Assembly (NCBI GenBank): GCA_965243835.1
Contig: OZ251578.1
Span: 1,116,001 to 1,180,000, forward strand
DNA from: G965202665 sp965243835
Lineage (GTDB): Bacteria > Actinomycetota > Acidimicrobiia > Spongiisociales > Spongiisociaceae
DNA length: 64,000 nucleotides
Reading direction: 5' to 3'
Shown here: piece after piece, positions 1-8,005 of the stretch
How the letters are laid out: the number at the start of each line of letters is the position of its first letter
How positions within the stretch are numbered: position 1 is the stretch's first letter
Position numbers and translations under genes: made by a program
Notes under the pieces: generated by a model
The model's input: only the letters and a program-made list of their open reading frames with translations
Database searches by the model: none
Told to the model about the DNA's origin: nothing

Positions 1-849
1 GGGGGCGACGACTGGTGGGAGGGGGTTTCCCTGCTGAGCGGCCCCCGGCCCGGTTATCTGAACCTGCTGGACGCGGCCGCCGCCTGGGAGTTGGTTAATA
101 ACCTGGGGGAGGGGCCGGCGGCGGTAGTCGTCAAACACGCCGACCCGTGCGGAGCGGCCGCGGCCGCATCCCCCGCCGCCGCGTTGCGATTCGCCTATCA
201 GTGCGATGAGCGGGCCTCCTTCGGGGGGGTGGCGGCCGTGAACCGACCGGTGGATGCGGAAACGGCCGAGGTTTTGGAGAAGTCCCCGCAGGCGGATGTG
301 GTGATCGCCCCCGCCTACCGGCCGGGAACGGTGGAGCGGATCGCCGCCCGGCGCCGCAACACCCGGGTCTTGCAGGCCCCGCCCCCGCCTCCGTCCGGGA
401 TGTCCCTGCGGCAGATGCCCGGCGGCTGGGTGGCCCAGTTGCCCGCGCCCGCGGACTTCCCCGGGGAGTGGCGGACGGTGACCCGGCGCGCGCCCTCGGC
501 GGCGGAGATGGACGACGTCCGGTTGGCGTGGCGGGTGTGCGGGGCCGTTTCCTCCAACGCGGTGGTGCTGGCGGCGGGCGGCGTGGCTTGGGGAATCGGG
601 GCTGGGCAGCCGGACCGGGTGGGGGCGGCCCGGTTGGCGGCGGAGCGGGCGGCGGGCCGGGCGGGGGGCGGGGCTTGCGCCTCCGACGGCTTTTTTCCGT
701 TCCCGGACGGGGTGGAGGAGGCGGCCGCGGCCGGGGCGGCGGTGGTGGCGCAACCGGGCGGTTCCATAAACGACCGGGCGGTGATCGAGCGGGCCGACCG
801 GTTGGGGTTGGCCATGCTGTTCACCGACCGGCGCCGGTTCCGGCACTGA
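1..849 (+). CDS. purH: Bifunctional AICAR transformylase / IMP cyclohydrolase, C-terminal part (5' cut by window edge)
   Basis: The frame is open from base 1 and ends with TGA at 847-849. The visible 282 residues are the AICAR formyltransferase half, which formylates AICAR with 10-formyl-THF in the last steps of IMP synthesis. The early segment reads YLNLLDAAAAWELVNNLG, followed by VVVKHADPCG, the family's Lys-His catalytic motif (usually KHANPCG). Later come SNAVVLA and GIGAGQPDRV, and a C-terminal DGFFPFPDG segment typical of PurH. The N-terminal IMP cyclohydrolase domain lies outside the window. folD follows 31 nt downstream on the same strand, and the two share one-carbon folate chemistry. 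Confidence 0.93.
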   Translation, partial: GGDDWWEGVSLLSGPRPGYLNLLDAAAAWELVNNLGEGPAAVVVKHADPCGAAAAASPAAALRFAYQCDERASFGGVAAVNRPVDAETAEVLEKSPQADVVIAPAYRPGTVERIAARRRNTRVLQAPPPPPSGMSLRQMPGGWVAQLPAPADFPGEWRTVTRRAPSAAEMDDVRLAWRVCGAVSSNAVVLAAGGVAWGIGAGQPDRVGAARLAAERAAGRAGGGACASDGFFPFPDGVEEAAAAGAAVVAQPGGSINDRAVIERADRLGLAMLFTDRRRFRH

Positions 850-880
850 AGAAACCCTCCGGGGATAGGATGACCCCCTG

Positions 881-1729
881 ATGACGGCGACCCTGTTGGA
901 CGGCAAACGCGTGGCGGCGGCGATCCTGGACGAGGTCCGGGAGCGGGCTGGCGCCTTGGGCCGCCGTCCCGCCTTGGCCACCATCCTGGTGGGTGACGAC
1001 CCGGCTTCCCGCTCCTATGTCCGGTCCAAACGGCGGCGGGCGGGGGAAGTGGGGATCGCCTCCGTCCATAGCGAACTGCCCGCCGATGTCGCGCAGGACG
1101 AGGTGACGGGTTTGATAAGTTCCCTGAACTCCGATCCGGAGGTGGATGGGATTTTGCTGCAACTGCCCCTGCCCGGCGGCTTGGACGGGGAAGCGGCGGC
1201 GATGCGGATCGACCCGGCCAAGGACGCCGACGGATTGCATCCGGCCAACCTGGGGATGATCGTGACGGACCGTCCCGGACTGGTTCCGTGCACCCCGGCC
1301 GGGTGCCTGCGCATCCTGGATTTCTACGACATTCCGGTGCGGGGGGCGGAAGTCGTCGTGGTGGGGCGGTCGTTTCTGGTGGGCCGGCCACTGGCTTTGC
1401 TGCTGGCGGCCCGGGGGACGGACGCCACGGTAACCATCGCCCATTCCCGCACCCGGGATTTGGCGGCGGTGACCCGGCGGGCGGACATCGTGGTGGCGGC
1501 GGTCGGATCGCCGGGAATGATCACCGGAGATTACGTCCGCCCGGGGGCGGTGGTTGTGGACGTGGGCATCAACCGCACCGCCGACGGCCGCCTGGTGGGC
1601 GATGTGGATTACGAGTCGGTCTCCGGAGCGGCGTCCGCCCTGACCCCCGTCCCGGGCGGAGTGGGCCCGATGACGGTGGCCATGCTGATGCGCAACACCA
1701 TACAAGCCGCCGAGCAACGCACCGTCTGA
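881..1729 (+). CDS. folD: Methylenetetrahydrofolate dehydrogenase / cyclohydrolase
   Basis: This 282-residue cytoplasmic enzyme interconverts 5,10-methylene-, methenyl- and 10-formyl-THF using NADP. The length is normal for FolD. Visible signatures are the SYVRSK segment carrying the catalytic Tyr and Lys, GILLQLPLP, DADGLHP, and the cofactor-binding stretch VVVGRSFLVGRP (family form VGRSxxVGxP). The C-terminal PVPGGVGPMTVAML is the second family signature. It follows purH by 31 nt and probably shares its transcript, supplying 10-formyl-THF to PurH. Confidence 0.96.
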   Translation: MTATLLDGKRVAAAILDEVRERAGALGRRPALATILVGDDPASRSYVRSKRRRAGEVGIASVHSELPADVAQDEVTGLISSLNSDPEVDGILLQLPLPGGLDGEAAAMRIDPAKDADGLHPANLGMIVTDRPGLVPCTPAGCLRILDFYDIPVRGAEVVVVGRSFLVGRPLALLLAARGTDATVTIAHSRTRDLAAVTRRADIVVAAVGSPGMITGDYVRPGAVVVDVGINRTADGRLVGDVDYESVSGAASALTPVPGGVGPMTVAMLMRNTIQAAEQRTV

Positions 1730-1755
1730 CGGAAGCTGCGGTTTCCCGATTATCC

Positions 1756-1950
1756 TCAGTCCAAAGGATCCGCCGACCCGTCGAACCACGGTCTGCCCTC
1801 CACACCCTCAACCACGAACCTGCTCCCATTCCAAACCGTTTTGATGCATTTCCCGATTATCCGCCAGTTGGAATACTCTTTCCACCCGACGGCTTCTTCT
1901 CCGTAGGGACGTAGCAATCTGATGTCATAGTCGTAATCTCCTTCTCTTTC
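1756..1950 (-). other. Possible small hypothetical reading frame without a clear start
   Basis: A minus-strand frame ending at 1756 reads like real protein: aromatic and charged residues are mixed (for example GWKEYSNWRIIGK and VEGRPWFDGSADP), unlike neighbouring shadow frames. A good ribosome site (GAGAAGGAG, about 1938-1946) precedes an ATG at 1928. That ATG is in a different frame and stops after 23 codons, so either the gene is frameshifted near its start or it is spurious. It lies downstream of the zinc-ribbon gene on the same strand and converges on folD. No family was recognised. Confidence 0.3.
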
Positions 1951-2088
1951 CCGTCGGGTTTGTATGCTGGCCGGGGCGGGGCATCCCCGGAAGGTAGACG
2001 CCCCGCTTTTGGCCGGGAGGGGCGGGATGGCTGTGCCCCGACTGCCGTCCGCCCCGCAAAAAACTGGTTGCTCCACCGAACAGGTGGG

Positions 2089-2262
2089 TTATCCGACGTC
2101 GTTGTACTTGCCGCACTGGTTGCACTGCAACTTCTTCTTAGTCAGTAGCGCCCCCACCCCGACGGCCACCTTGGACCGGAAGGTGCGCTTCTGCCGGAAG
2201 GACTTCCCTCCGCAGTTCCAACAACGGGCCTCTCCGTTCTCGTCCATTTTGACGTTCTTCAT
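2089..2262 (-). CDS. Small zinc-ribbon protein
   Basis: A 57-residue protein with two Cys-x2-Cys knuckles, CWNC near residue 14 and CNQC near residue 47, joined by a basic segment and a VGVGALLTKKKLQC stretch. I recognise this arrangement from a conserved actinobacterial family of unknown function; the zinc site is inferred from the cysteines. The ATG at 2262 is chosen because a strong ribosome site (GAAAGGAG) lies 7 nt upstream. The frame stays open upstream only across the intergenic space. It lies 76 bp downstream of the lipoprotein gene on the same strand, probably in one operon. Confidence 0.75.
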   Translation of the reverse strand: MKNVKMDENGEARCWNCGGKSFRQKRTFRSKVAVGVGALLTKKKLQCNQCGKYNDVG

Positions 2263-2338
2263 CTTGGTTCTCCTTTCGGCTGGCCGGGCCGCCCAGTGGA
2301 GGGGTTGCTCCGCCGGGCGGCTTCCAGCCGTCTCTTTG

Positions 2339-3292
2339 TTATCGGCAGACCAGCTCAAACCCCGCGTCCGAGGGCTGAATATCGACTATGAAGTCGCCGT
2401 CCACGTTGTTGTTGGCTATCAGATCGTCGAAATCGCCGCTGAACCCCGCGAGGCGAGCCCAGTAACAAGACCCCGACAATTTGTACCGACCGGGCACCAA
2501 ACTGTCGTCTCCGACCTCGAAAATATAAGACCCCGGCATAAACCAGGACAAGTCTTCGCTGGTAGCTACGGGACTATCCAATCCGCCAACCAGGGCGTCG
2601 CAGGACGATATTGAGAACCCGGCATCAGATTCCAAAATCTCAACCACTCCGTAGTGGTGGTTGCCGTTGGTGATTATCTCATCGAAGCTTCCGCCGAACC
2701 CCGACAGTCTTTCCCAATAGCAACTGTCGAACGATTGAAACCGAAGCAGGCCAGGTTCTATGTCCACGCCCACCTCATAAACCCCCGATTCCAATCGCGG
2801 CGTCGGCGGCTCGGTCGTCGTGGGCGCCGCCGTGGTCGTGGTTGGGGCGGCGGTCGTTGTTGTGGCCGGCGGGACCTCGGTGGCGGTCGAAACCTCCGGT
2901 TCTTCGTCGGTGGCGGCGGGCGCAACGGCGGAAATGTAACCGGCGCCGAGCTGGTCTTCGCATGGGTAGCCGTCCAGGTTCAGGTCGCGGGTTGCCCGCC
3001 ATTCAAAACCGGCAACGGCGGCTTCTGCCACCACTTCCCGGAGGGCGGCGACGGTTCCGAAGTCGGTCCAGTTACCGCACCGCTCCCCGTTTAGCATCTC
3101 CGCCGTAACCGGTTGCGCAACTACCGTAATCGTCGGGACGGCCGTCGTAGCCGGAGCCGCCGTGGTCGGAGATTCGGTGGCCGCTGGGGCATCCGTCGGA
3201 GACAGAAAGTTTTCCGGCGAACCGCCGCAGGCGGCAGCTGTCAAAGCGACAGCCAAAAGGGCGGCGGCCGCTGGTCTAATCTGTTGCATCAT
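2339..3292 (-). CDS. Secreted lipoprotein with two Cys-Tyr-Trp repeat domains
   Basis: 317 residues. The N-terminus is a lipoprotein signal peptide with lipobox TAAAC at about residues 18-22. A Thr/Pro-rich linker, an excalibur-like Cys segment (DLNLDGYPCEDQ near residue 105), a second Thr-rich linker and two tandem repeats follow. Each repeat contains CYWERLSGF or CYWARLAGF, an acidic turn ending in NGN or NNN, and DAGF. This suggests a lipid-anchored protein projecting from the cell surface. The ribosome site CCGAAAGGA precedes an ATG-ATG pair (3292 or 3289). The role is unknown. Confidence 0.75.
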   Translation of the reverse strand: MMQQIRPAAAALLAVALTAAACGGSPENFLSPTDAPAATESPTTAAPATTAVPTITVVAQPVTAEMLNGERCGNWTDFGTVAALREVVAEAAVAGFEWRATRDLNLDGYPCEDQLGAGYISAVAPAATDEEPEVSTATEVPPATTTTAAPTTTTAAPTTTEPPTPRLESGVYEVGVDIEPGLLRFQSFDSCYWERLSGFGGSFDEIITNGNHHYGVVEILESDAGFSISSCDALVGGLDSPVATSEDLSWFMPGSYIFEVGDDSLVPGRYKLSGSCYWARLAGFSGDFDDLIANNNVDGDFIVDIQPSDAGFELVCR

Positions 3293-3473
3293 TGGGTTTG
3301 TCCTTTCGGTTGTTGTTGCGGCGTCTTGTCGTCGGTGCCGCTTTCCTGTTTTTCCTCCGCCGGTTTGGTTTTGCCCGCCGCGGCCGCTATCCGTACCTAT
3401 TATTCGTCCCTTTCGTCGTGGGGATTCCCCGGAGCCCGGTGGGCTTTGGAGGTGTCACCTGCTTATATGGGGC

Positions 3474-3496
3474 AAGGTAACAAGGGGGTGTGACAA
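3474..3496 (-). promoter_or_regulatory. RecA-NDp/PafBC-like promoter element, remote from its gene
   Basis: On the minus strand this reads TTGTCACAC, 8 nt, TACCTT, fitting the actinobacterial DNA-damage promoter layout (TTGTCRgtg, N8, TAnnnT). Unlike the other copies it is about 180 nt from the nearest recognised start (lipoprotein, 3292), which has its own ribosome site. It may give a long leader or be a relic. Bases 3293-3473 hold no recognised gene. Confidence 0.5.
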
Positions 3497-3539
3497 ACCC
3501 TGTCCAGGGATTTTCCCGGCGTAATCCGGGGGTGGTTGC

Positions 3540-4922
3540 CTAGCGGTCGCGGGCGAGGTCCCGGTAGAGGGCGGCGTAGGCGGCGGCGGGGGCCGCCCAG
3601 GAGAAGTCGGCGGACATGCCGTTGCGTTGCAGGCGGCGCCAGTCGGCGCGGTGGCGTGTGAAAACCCGGCGGGCGCGGCGGATGGTTTTAGCCAGGCTTT
3701 CCGGGCGCAACGACCGGAACCCGAATCCGGTGGCCCGCTCCGGATGTTCGTCCAAATCCAGCACCGTGTCCGCCAGCCCGCCGGTCAGTCGCGCTATCGG
3801 GGGCGCCCCGTAGCGCATGGCGTACATCTGCCCCAGCCCGCACGGTTCAAAGCGGGAGGGCATCAGGTAAGCGTCCGCTCCGGCGCACGTCAGACGGGCC
3901 AGCCCCTCCTCGTAGGGCAGGCGCCGCACCCTCCCCGGACAGCGCTCCGCCCACCCGTCCGCCATCCCCTCCAAATCCCCCCCGCCTACGAACAGGAACC
4001 GCAATCCCTCCGCCGCCAGCCCGTCGATAACCGGGTCCAGCAGGTCCATGCCTTTCTGTCCGGTCATTCGGGTCACCGCCCCCAACAGCATCTCCCCATC
4101 CTCCAATCCCGCCCGGTCCAGCGTTGCCCGCCGCGCCGCCGCCCGCCCCGCCGGGCGACCTTTGGAAAACGGAGCGGGCAACGCCGGGTCGGTGCGGGGA
4201 TCCCAGGAGTCGGCGTCGATTCCGTTGAGGATGCCCGTCACCGGCGAGGAACGCGCCGCCAGCACCCCGTTCAGACCTCCCGAAACTTCCGGGTCGGTCA
4301 GCAAGTCGCGGGCGAATGCGGGGCTGACCGTGGTAATCGCCCCCGCCTCCGCCGCTCCCGCTTTCATGAAATTGGCCCGACCGAACCATTCAAGTGCGCC
4401 CCCCGGCGCCCGTTCCGCCGCCGTCGCCCCCACCAAGTCGGCGGTTTCCCGCAACGGCCCCAGGATGGAGTAGGCGGCGTTGTGGATGGTGAACACGGTG
4501 GGAACCGGGGCGGAGAGGGCGGCCGGGCCGGTGTGCCCGTCGTGCAGATGCAGGATGTCGTAGCTGGCGGCCAGCTCCCGCACCGCCGCCGAGAACCGCC
4601 CGAACCGCCGCCACTGGTCATCGTCGCCGGAGCCGGGATCGGGCCCGTAAATGCCCGGTCGGTCCGAGAATTCCGGGTCCTCCACCAACAGAACCGGCGC
4701 CCCCGCCCCCTCCGGTTCCACCCGCCGCACCCCCGACGCCGGCCCCGGAGCCGCCCCGGTTACGACCTCGCCCAGCCCGGCCAGATGCCGGTAGGCGGGG
4801 ATGACCGCCGTCGCCTCCACCCCCGCCCGGCGCAACTCGGCCCCCAACCCGGCCATGGCCTCGCCCAGCCCGCCGGTGCGGGCCAGCGGGGAACATTCGG
4901 CGGCGGCCAGCAACACTTTCAT
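3540..4922 (-). CDS. glgA: Glycogen/starch synthase-like glycosyltransferase (GT5)
   Basis: 460 residues, close to bacterial glycogen synthase length. The start MKVLLAAAECSPLARTGGL matches the GT5 N-terminus, with RTGGL in place of the usual KTGGL nucleotide-sugar loop. DILHLHDGHTG, FTIHNAAY and LNGIDADSWDP are GT5 landmarks, and the C-terminal PSRFEPCGLGQMYAMRYG contains the catalytic E-x7-E region. The likely reaction is ADP- or UDP-glucose dependent alpha-1,4-glucan extension; the donor cannot be told from sequence. The 5' end of this gene is reiterated in the 1.2 kb upstream. Confidence 0.88.
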   Translation of the reverse strand: MKVLLAAAECSPLARTGGLGEAMAGLGAELRRAGVEATAVIPAYRHLAGLGEVVTGAAPGPASGVRRVEPEGAGAPVLLVEDPEFSDRPGIYGPDPGSGDDDQWRRFGRFSAAVRELAASYDILHLHDGHTGPAALSAPVPTVFTIHNAAYSILGPLRETADLVGATAAERAPGGALEWFGRANFMKAGAAEAGAITTVSPAFARDLLTDPEVSGGLNGVLAARSSPVTGILNGIDADSWDPRTDPALPAPFSKGRPAGRAAARRATLDRAGLEDGEMLLGAVTRMTGQKGMDLLDPVIDGLAAEGLRFLFVGGGDLEGMADGWAERCPGRVRRLPYEEGLARLTCAGADAYLMPSRFEPCGLGQMYAMRYGAPPIARLTGGLADTVLDLDEHPERATGFGFRSLRPESLAKTIRRARRVFTRHRADWRRLQRNGMSADFSWAAPAAAYAALYRDLARDR

Positions 4923-6203
4923 ATCGGGCTTGTTTTACGGACATCGGGCGGCATACCTTCAGGATAAAGGGGATGGCGGAAAAGGGGTCGTCCGTTATAG
5001 GTGGGGCCCCAGCGTCGCGGGCCGTTGTTAGCAGGCGGCAACCGGGACGGGATTGGTATCGCAGACGCCCGGCTGGTGGAGCGTCTGCGGGTTCAATCAA
5101 CGCCCGAACCGGCGCGCCGCGCCCTCCTTTGATTTCACCTGCCGCGCCCCCGTCGTTGCCTCCGGAGGGTTCCGGTTGGGGTATCGCCCAGTTCACTATG
5201 GGGCCGGTGAAGCTTAAATGCTGGGGGGCTTGTTTCAAAGGGCGGTGGGCGACCTGCCTTTCAGGATGAAGGGGATGGTGGGGAAGAGCCGCCGGTAATG
5301 GGAGGGGCCCTGGTGTCATGATCCGTTTTTTGATGGGGCAGTCGGGGCGGACCCTTCGGTTCCACCCGTTGCGCCTCCGAAGCCGTCCCGGGGTCGCCCC
5401 GGGCTATGGCCTCGCCCGCTCCGGCCAGATGCCGGTAGGCGGGTATGGCAGCCATCGCCTGCTCTCCCTGTCCGTCGCAACCCGGCCCCCGGCCCCGCGA
5501 CGGCCTCGTCCGTCCCCGTCGGTGCGGGCCAAGCGGTAAGTATTCGGCTGTGGCCGGCAACAGTTCATACGGGGCTTGTTTCATGGGTGTTGGGCGACCT
5601 GTATTTCAGGATGAAGGGGATGGTGGGGAAGGGGCGCCGGTAATGGGAGGGGCCCCGGTGTCGCGGGCCGTTGTTTGATGGTGGCAACCGGGCGGGATTT
5701 GGTGGCGGATGCCGATTGGCGGAACGTTTGCGGGTCAGCGGAACCGGTGCTCCCCATCTTGTTCGATTTCGCTAACCGCACCCCTGTCGCCAGCCCCCGG
5801 GCCGCTCCTGCTACGGCCTCGCCCAGCCTGTCGGGTTGGGGAGTTTCGACGGTGGCGGCACTTAAATGCGGGGAGGGCTTGTTTCACGGGCGCGGGGGCG
5901 GGATCGGGTTCGCGGTTGTCCTGTCGGTCCATGAATTCCGGGTTCGCTGCCGGCAGAATCGGGGTTCGCCCCGTTTGGTTCCGTCCGTTGGCATTCCCAG
6001 TCGCCGGCCCTTGGGCCGCCCCGGTTGCGATCTTGCCGCTCCTGTCCGACGCAACCTGACTCCAACCCGGCTACGGCCTCGTTCCAGTTCGCCGGGGGAG
6101 GCCGGCAGTACTTCAAATGGGGCTTGTTTCATGGGAGCCCGGCGGCATACCTTTCAAGATAAAAGGGGATAATGGGAGAGGGACGGCAGCAACCGGAGGC
6201 CCT
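4923..6203. repeat. Tandem degenerate copies of the glgA 5' end and its upstream junction
   Basis: This 1.28 kb spacer between divergent glgA and the glycosylase gene holds no intact gene. The anchor GGGCTTGTTT occurs at about 4926, 5228, 5573, 5875 and 6119. Four of the five anchors (all but 5875) are followed by a variant of a leader ending near AAGGGGAT. Between anchors are decayed copies of the first 100-230 bp of glgA. The clearest is 5340-5580, whose minus strand still reads AIPAYRHLAGAGEA against VIPAYRHLAGLGEV in GlgA. The ancestral spacer was probably only about 85 bp, as both ends carry the same leader. Confidence 0.8.
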
Positions 6204-7412
6204 ATGCCGAACGGACGACAACCGATACGTATGGACAACGAAGCCGCGGTGCGGGCTTTCCTGGCCGCCCAGGGTTTCGCCGACGGGCGGGCAACGGGCC
6301 GGGTGGACGCCCGGCATTTCCGGCGGGTGATCCGCCGCATCCGGCTCCTGCAGATCGATTCGGTGAACACTGTCGCCCGGGCTCATTACCTGCCGGTGTT
6401 CTCCCGCCTCGGCCCCTACGACCGGGCCGCCCTGGACCGCTGGATCTACGAAGAGGGGGCGATGTTCGAATACTGGTGCCACGAACGTTCCTACGCCCCG
6501 GTCGCTTTCTACCCGATGTTGCGCCCCCGCATGGAGGCGATGCGCAACCACCCGTGGCGTCCAGTGCGGGAGATGGCCCTCGCCTCCCCCGATTTCATCG
6601 ATGAAGTGTTGGGGCGGGTGGCCCGCCTGGGCCCGGTTCCCGCCCGGGAGATAGGGGAGGGGGAGGCCCGTCCCGCCGGGTGGTGGAAAGGATACGGAGC
6701 AACCCGCCTGGCGTTGGAATGGCTGTTCGGCGCCGGGGAGGTTTCGGTGGCGAAACGGGTTAACTTTCACCGCTGGTACGACCTGACGGAGCGGATCATC
6801 CCCCCTGAAGTGTTTCAACAGCCGCCGCCCGACCCGGCGCAGGCCGACCGGATGATGATTCTGGAGGCGGCCGCCGCCTTGGGGGTGGGGACCTCCGATG
6901 ACTTGGCCGACTATTTCCGGATGCGCAAAGCCGCCGCCGGGCAAGCCGTTCATACCCTGGTCCGGCAGGGGAAACTGCGGGAAGCGGAAGTGGCCGGTTG
7001 GGGGAAACCCGCCTACGCCCTCCCCGGCCTGTCCGTTCCCCGCACCCGCCGGGGCACGGCCCTGCTCGCCCCCTTCGATCCCTTGGTGTGGGACCGGGCC
7101 CGCACCGAGCGGATGTTCGGGTTCCGCTACCGGATTGAGATTTACACGCCCCGTCCCAAGCGGGTGTTCGGCTATTACGTGTTGCCGTTTCTGCTGGACG
7201 GACGGCTGGCGGGGCGGGCGGATGTCAAAGCCGACCGACCGGCGGAGATTTTGCGCGTACCGGCCGCCTACGCCGAGGCGGAAACCGGGCGCCGGGCGAC
7301 GGCCCGCGCCTTGGCCGCCGAGTTGCGGACAATGGCCGACTGGCTGGGGTTTTCCGACATCGCCCCCGGTCAGAAGGGCAATCTTATCAGGCCGTTGCGG
7401 GCCGCCTTGTGA
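6204..7412 (+). CDS. Winged-helix DNA glycosylase-like protein (YcaQ/AlkX, HTH_42 family)
   Basis: 402 residues from ATG 6204, which has GGAGG at 6195-6199. The family removes bulky alkylated or cross-linked bases. The sequence carries the family's Q-x-D catalytic motif as QIDSVN (Q50, D52) after an RRVIRRIRLLQ helix, then the EYWCHERSYAP segment, winged-helix repeats in the middle (residues about 220-290) and the FDPLVWDR / FGFRYRIEIY / GYYVLPFLLDGRLAGRAD beta-barrel strands near the C-terminus. It overlaps the next gene by 4 nt. Function is inferred from the family; substrate is unknown. Confidence 0.85.
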   Translation: MPNGRQPIRMDNEAAVRAFLAAQGFADGRATGRVDARHFRRVIRRIRLLQIDSVNTVARAHYLPVFSRLGPYDRAALDRWIYEEGAMFEYWCHERSYAPVAFYPMLRPRMEAMRNHPWRPVREMALASPDFIDEVLGRVARLGPVPAREIGEGEARPAGWWKGYGATRLALEWLFGAGEVSVAKRVNFHRWYDLTERIIPPEVFQQPPPDPAQADRMMILEAAAALGVGTSDDLADYFRMRKAAAGQAVHTLVRQGKLREAEVAGWGKPAYALPGLSVPRTRRGTALLAPFDPLVWDRARTERMFGFRYRIEIYTPRPKRVFGYYVLPFLLDGRLAGRADVKADRPAEILRVPAAYAEAETGRRATARALAAELRTMADWLGFSDIAPGQKGNLIRPLRAAL

Positions 7413-8005
7413 GCCGCCTCCCGCCCCCCGCCCCCGACGCTTCCAAAGGGGAATGGCGCCGCTGGGCCCGCTCCGTCCGCCCCCCGGTCCTCCCGGCGGA
7501 AACATCGGAGCGGGTGGTGGGGCATCTGGCTGATTGGTTGCCTGTTGCGCCCCCCGGATGGGTGGTTTCCTACTGCGCGATGCCCGACGAAGTGGACCTG
7601 TCCGGTCTGCCCCGGCGCACCGACCGCCCCTTGGCCCTCACCCGCACCCCGCCCGCAGGCCCGCTCACCCTGCATGCGGCGGACGGTCCGCTGGAAACAC
7701 ACCGCTACGGCTTCGCGCAACCGGCCGCCGGGTCTCCGCCGGTGGACCCCGGCCAGGTGGGGGTGGTTCTGGTTCCCGGCTTGGTGTTCGACCGAACCGG
7801 AAACCGTTTAGGCCGGGGAGCCGGTTACTACGATGGGCTGTTGCCCCGTATTGATTCCGGGGCCGCCCTGGTAGGGGTGACGACCGACCAGATGGTGATG
7901 GAGCGTATCCCCGTCGCCGGCCACGACATCGCAATGACCCATTTAGCAACCGAGTCCGGCACGCTCCCGGTCATTTCCGGGCAGGTAGGGTTGCCCGGAT
8001 GGTGA
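7409..8005 (+). CDS. 5-formyltetrahydrofolate cyclo-ligase family protein
   Basis: 198 residues starting with GTG and overlapping the glycosylase stop. The enzyme converts 5-formyl-THF to 5,10-methenyl-THF with ATP. The diagnostic stretch VLVPGLVFDRTGNRLGRGAGYYDGLL (about residues 113-138) holds the glycine-rich ATP-binding loop. The N-terminal substrate-binding Arg/Lys segment is Arg-rich (EWRRWARSVRPP). The last 7 nt overlap the downstream methylase start. Confidence 0.9.
   Translation: MSRLPPPAPDASKGEWRRWARSVRPPVLPAETSERVVGHLADWLPVAPPGWVVSYCAMPDEVDLSGLPRRTDRPLALTRTPPAGPLTLHAADGPLETHRYGFAQPAAGSPPVDPGQVGVVLVPGLVFDRTGNRLGRGAGYYDGLLPRIDSGAALVGVTTDQMVMERIPVAGHDIAMTHLATESGTLPVISGQVGLPGW

Noticed and set aside
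315..1391. Long minus-strand frame opposite purH and folD
   Set aside because: It is Arg/Pro/Ser-rich shadow coding of two certain genes and spans their boundary.
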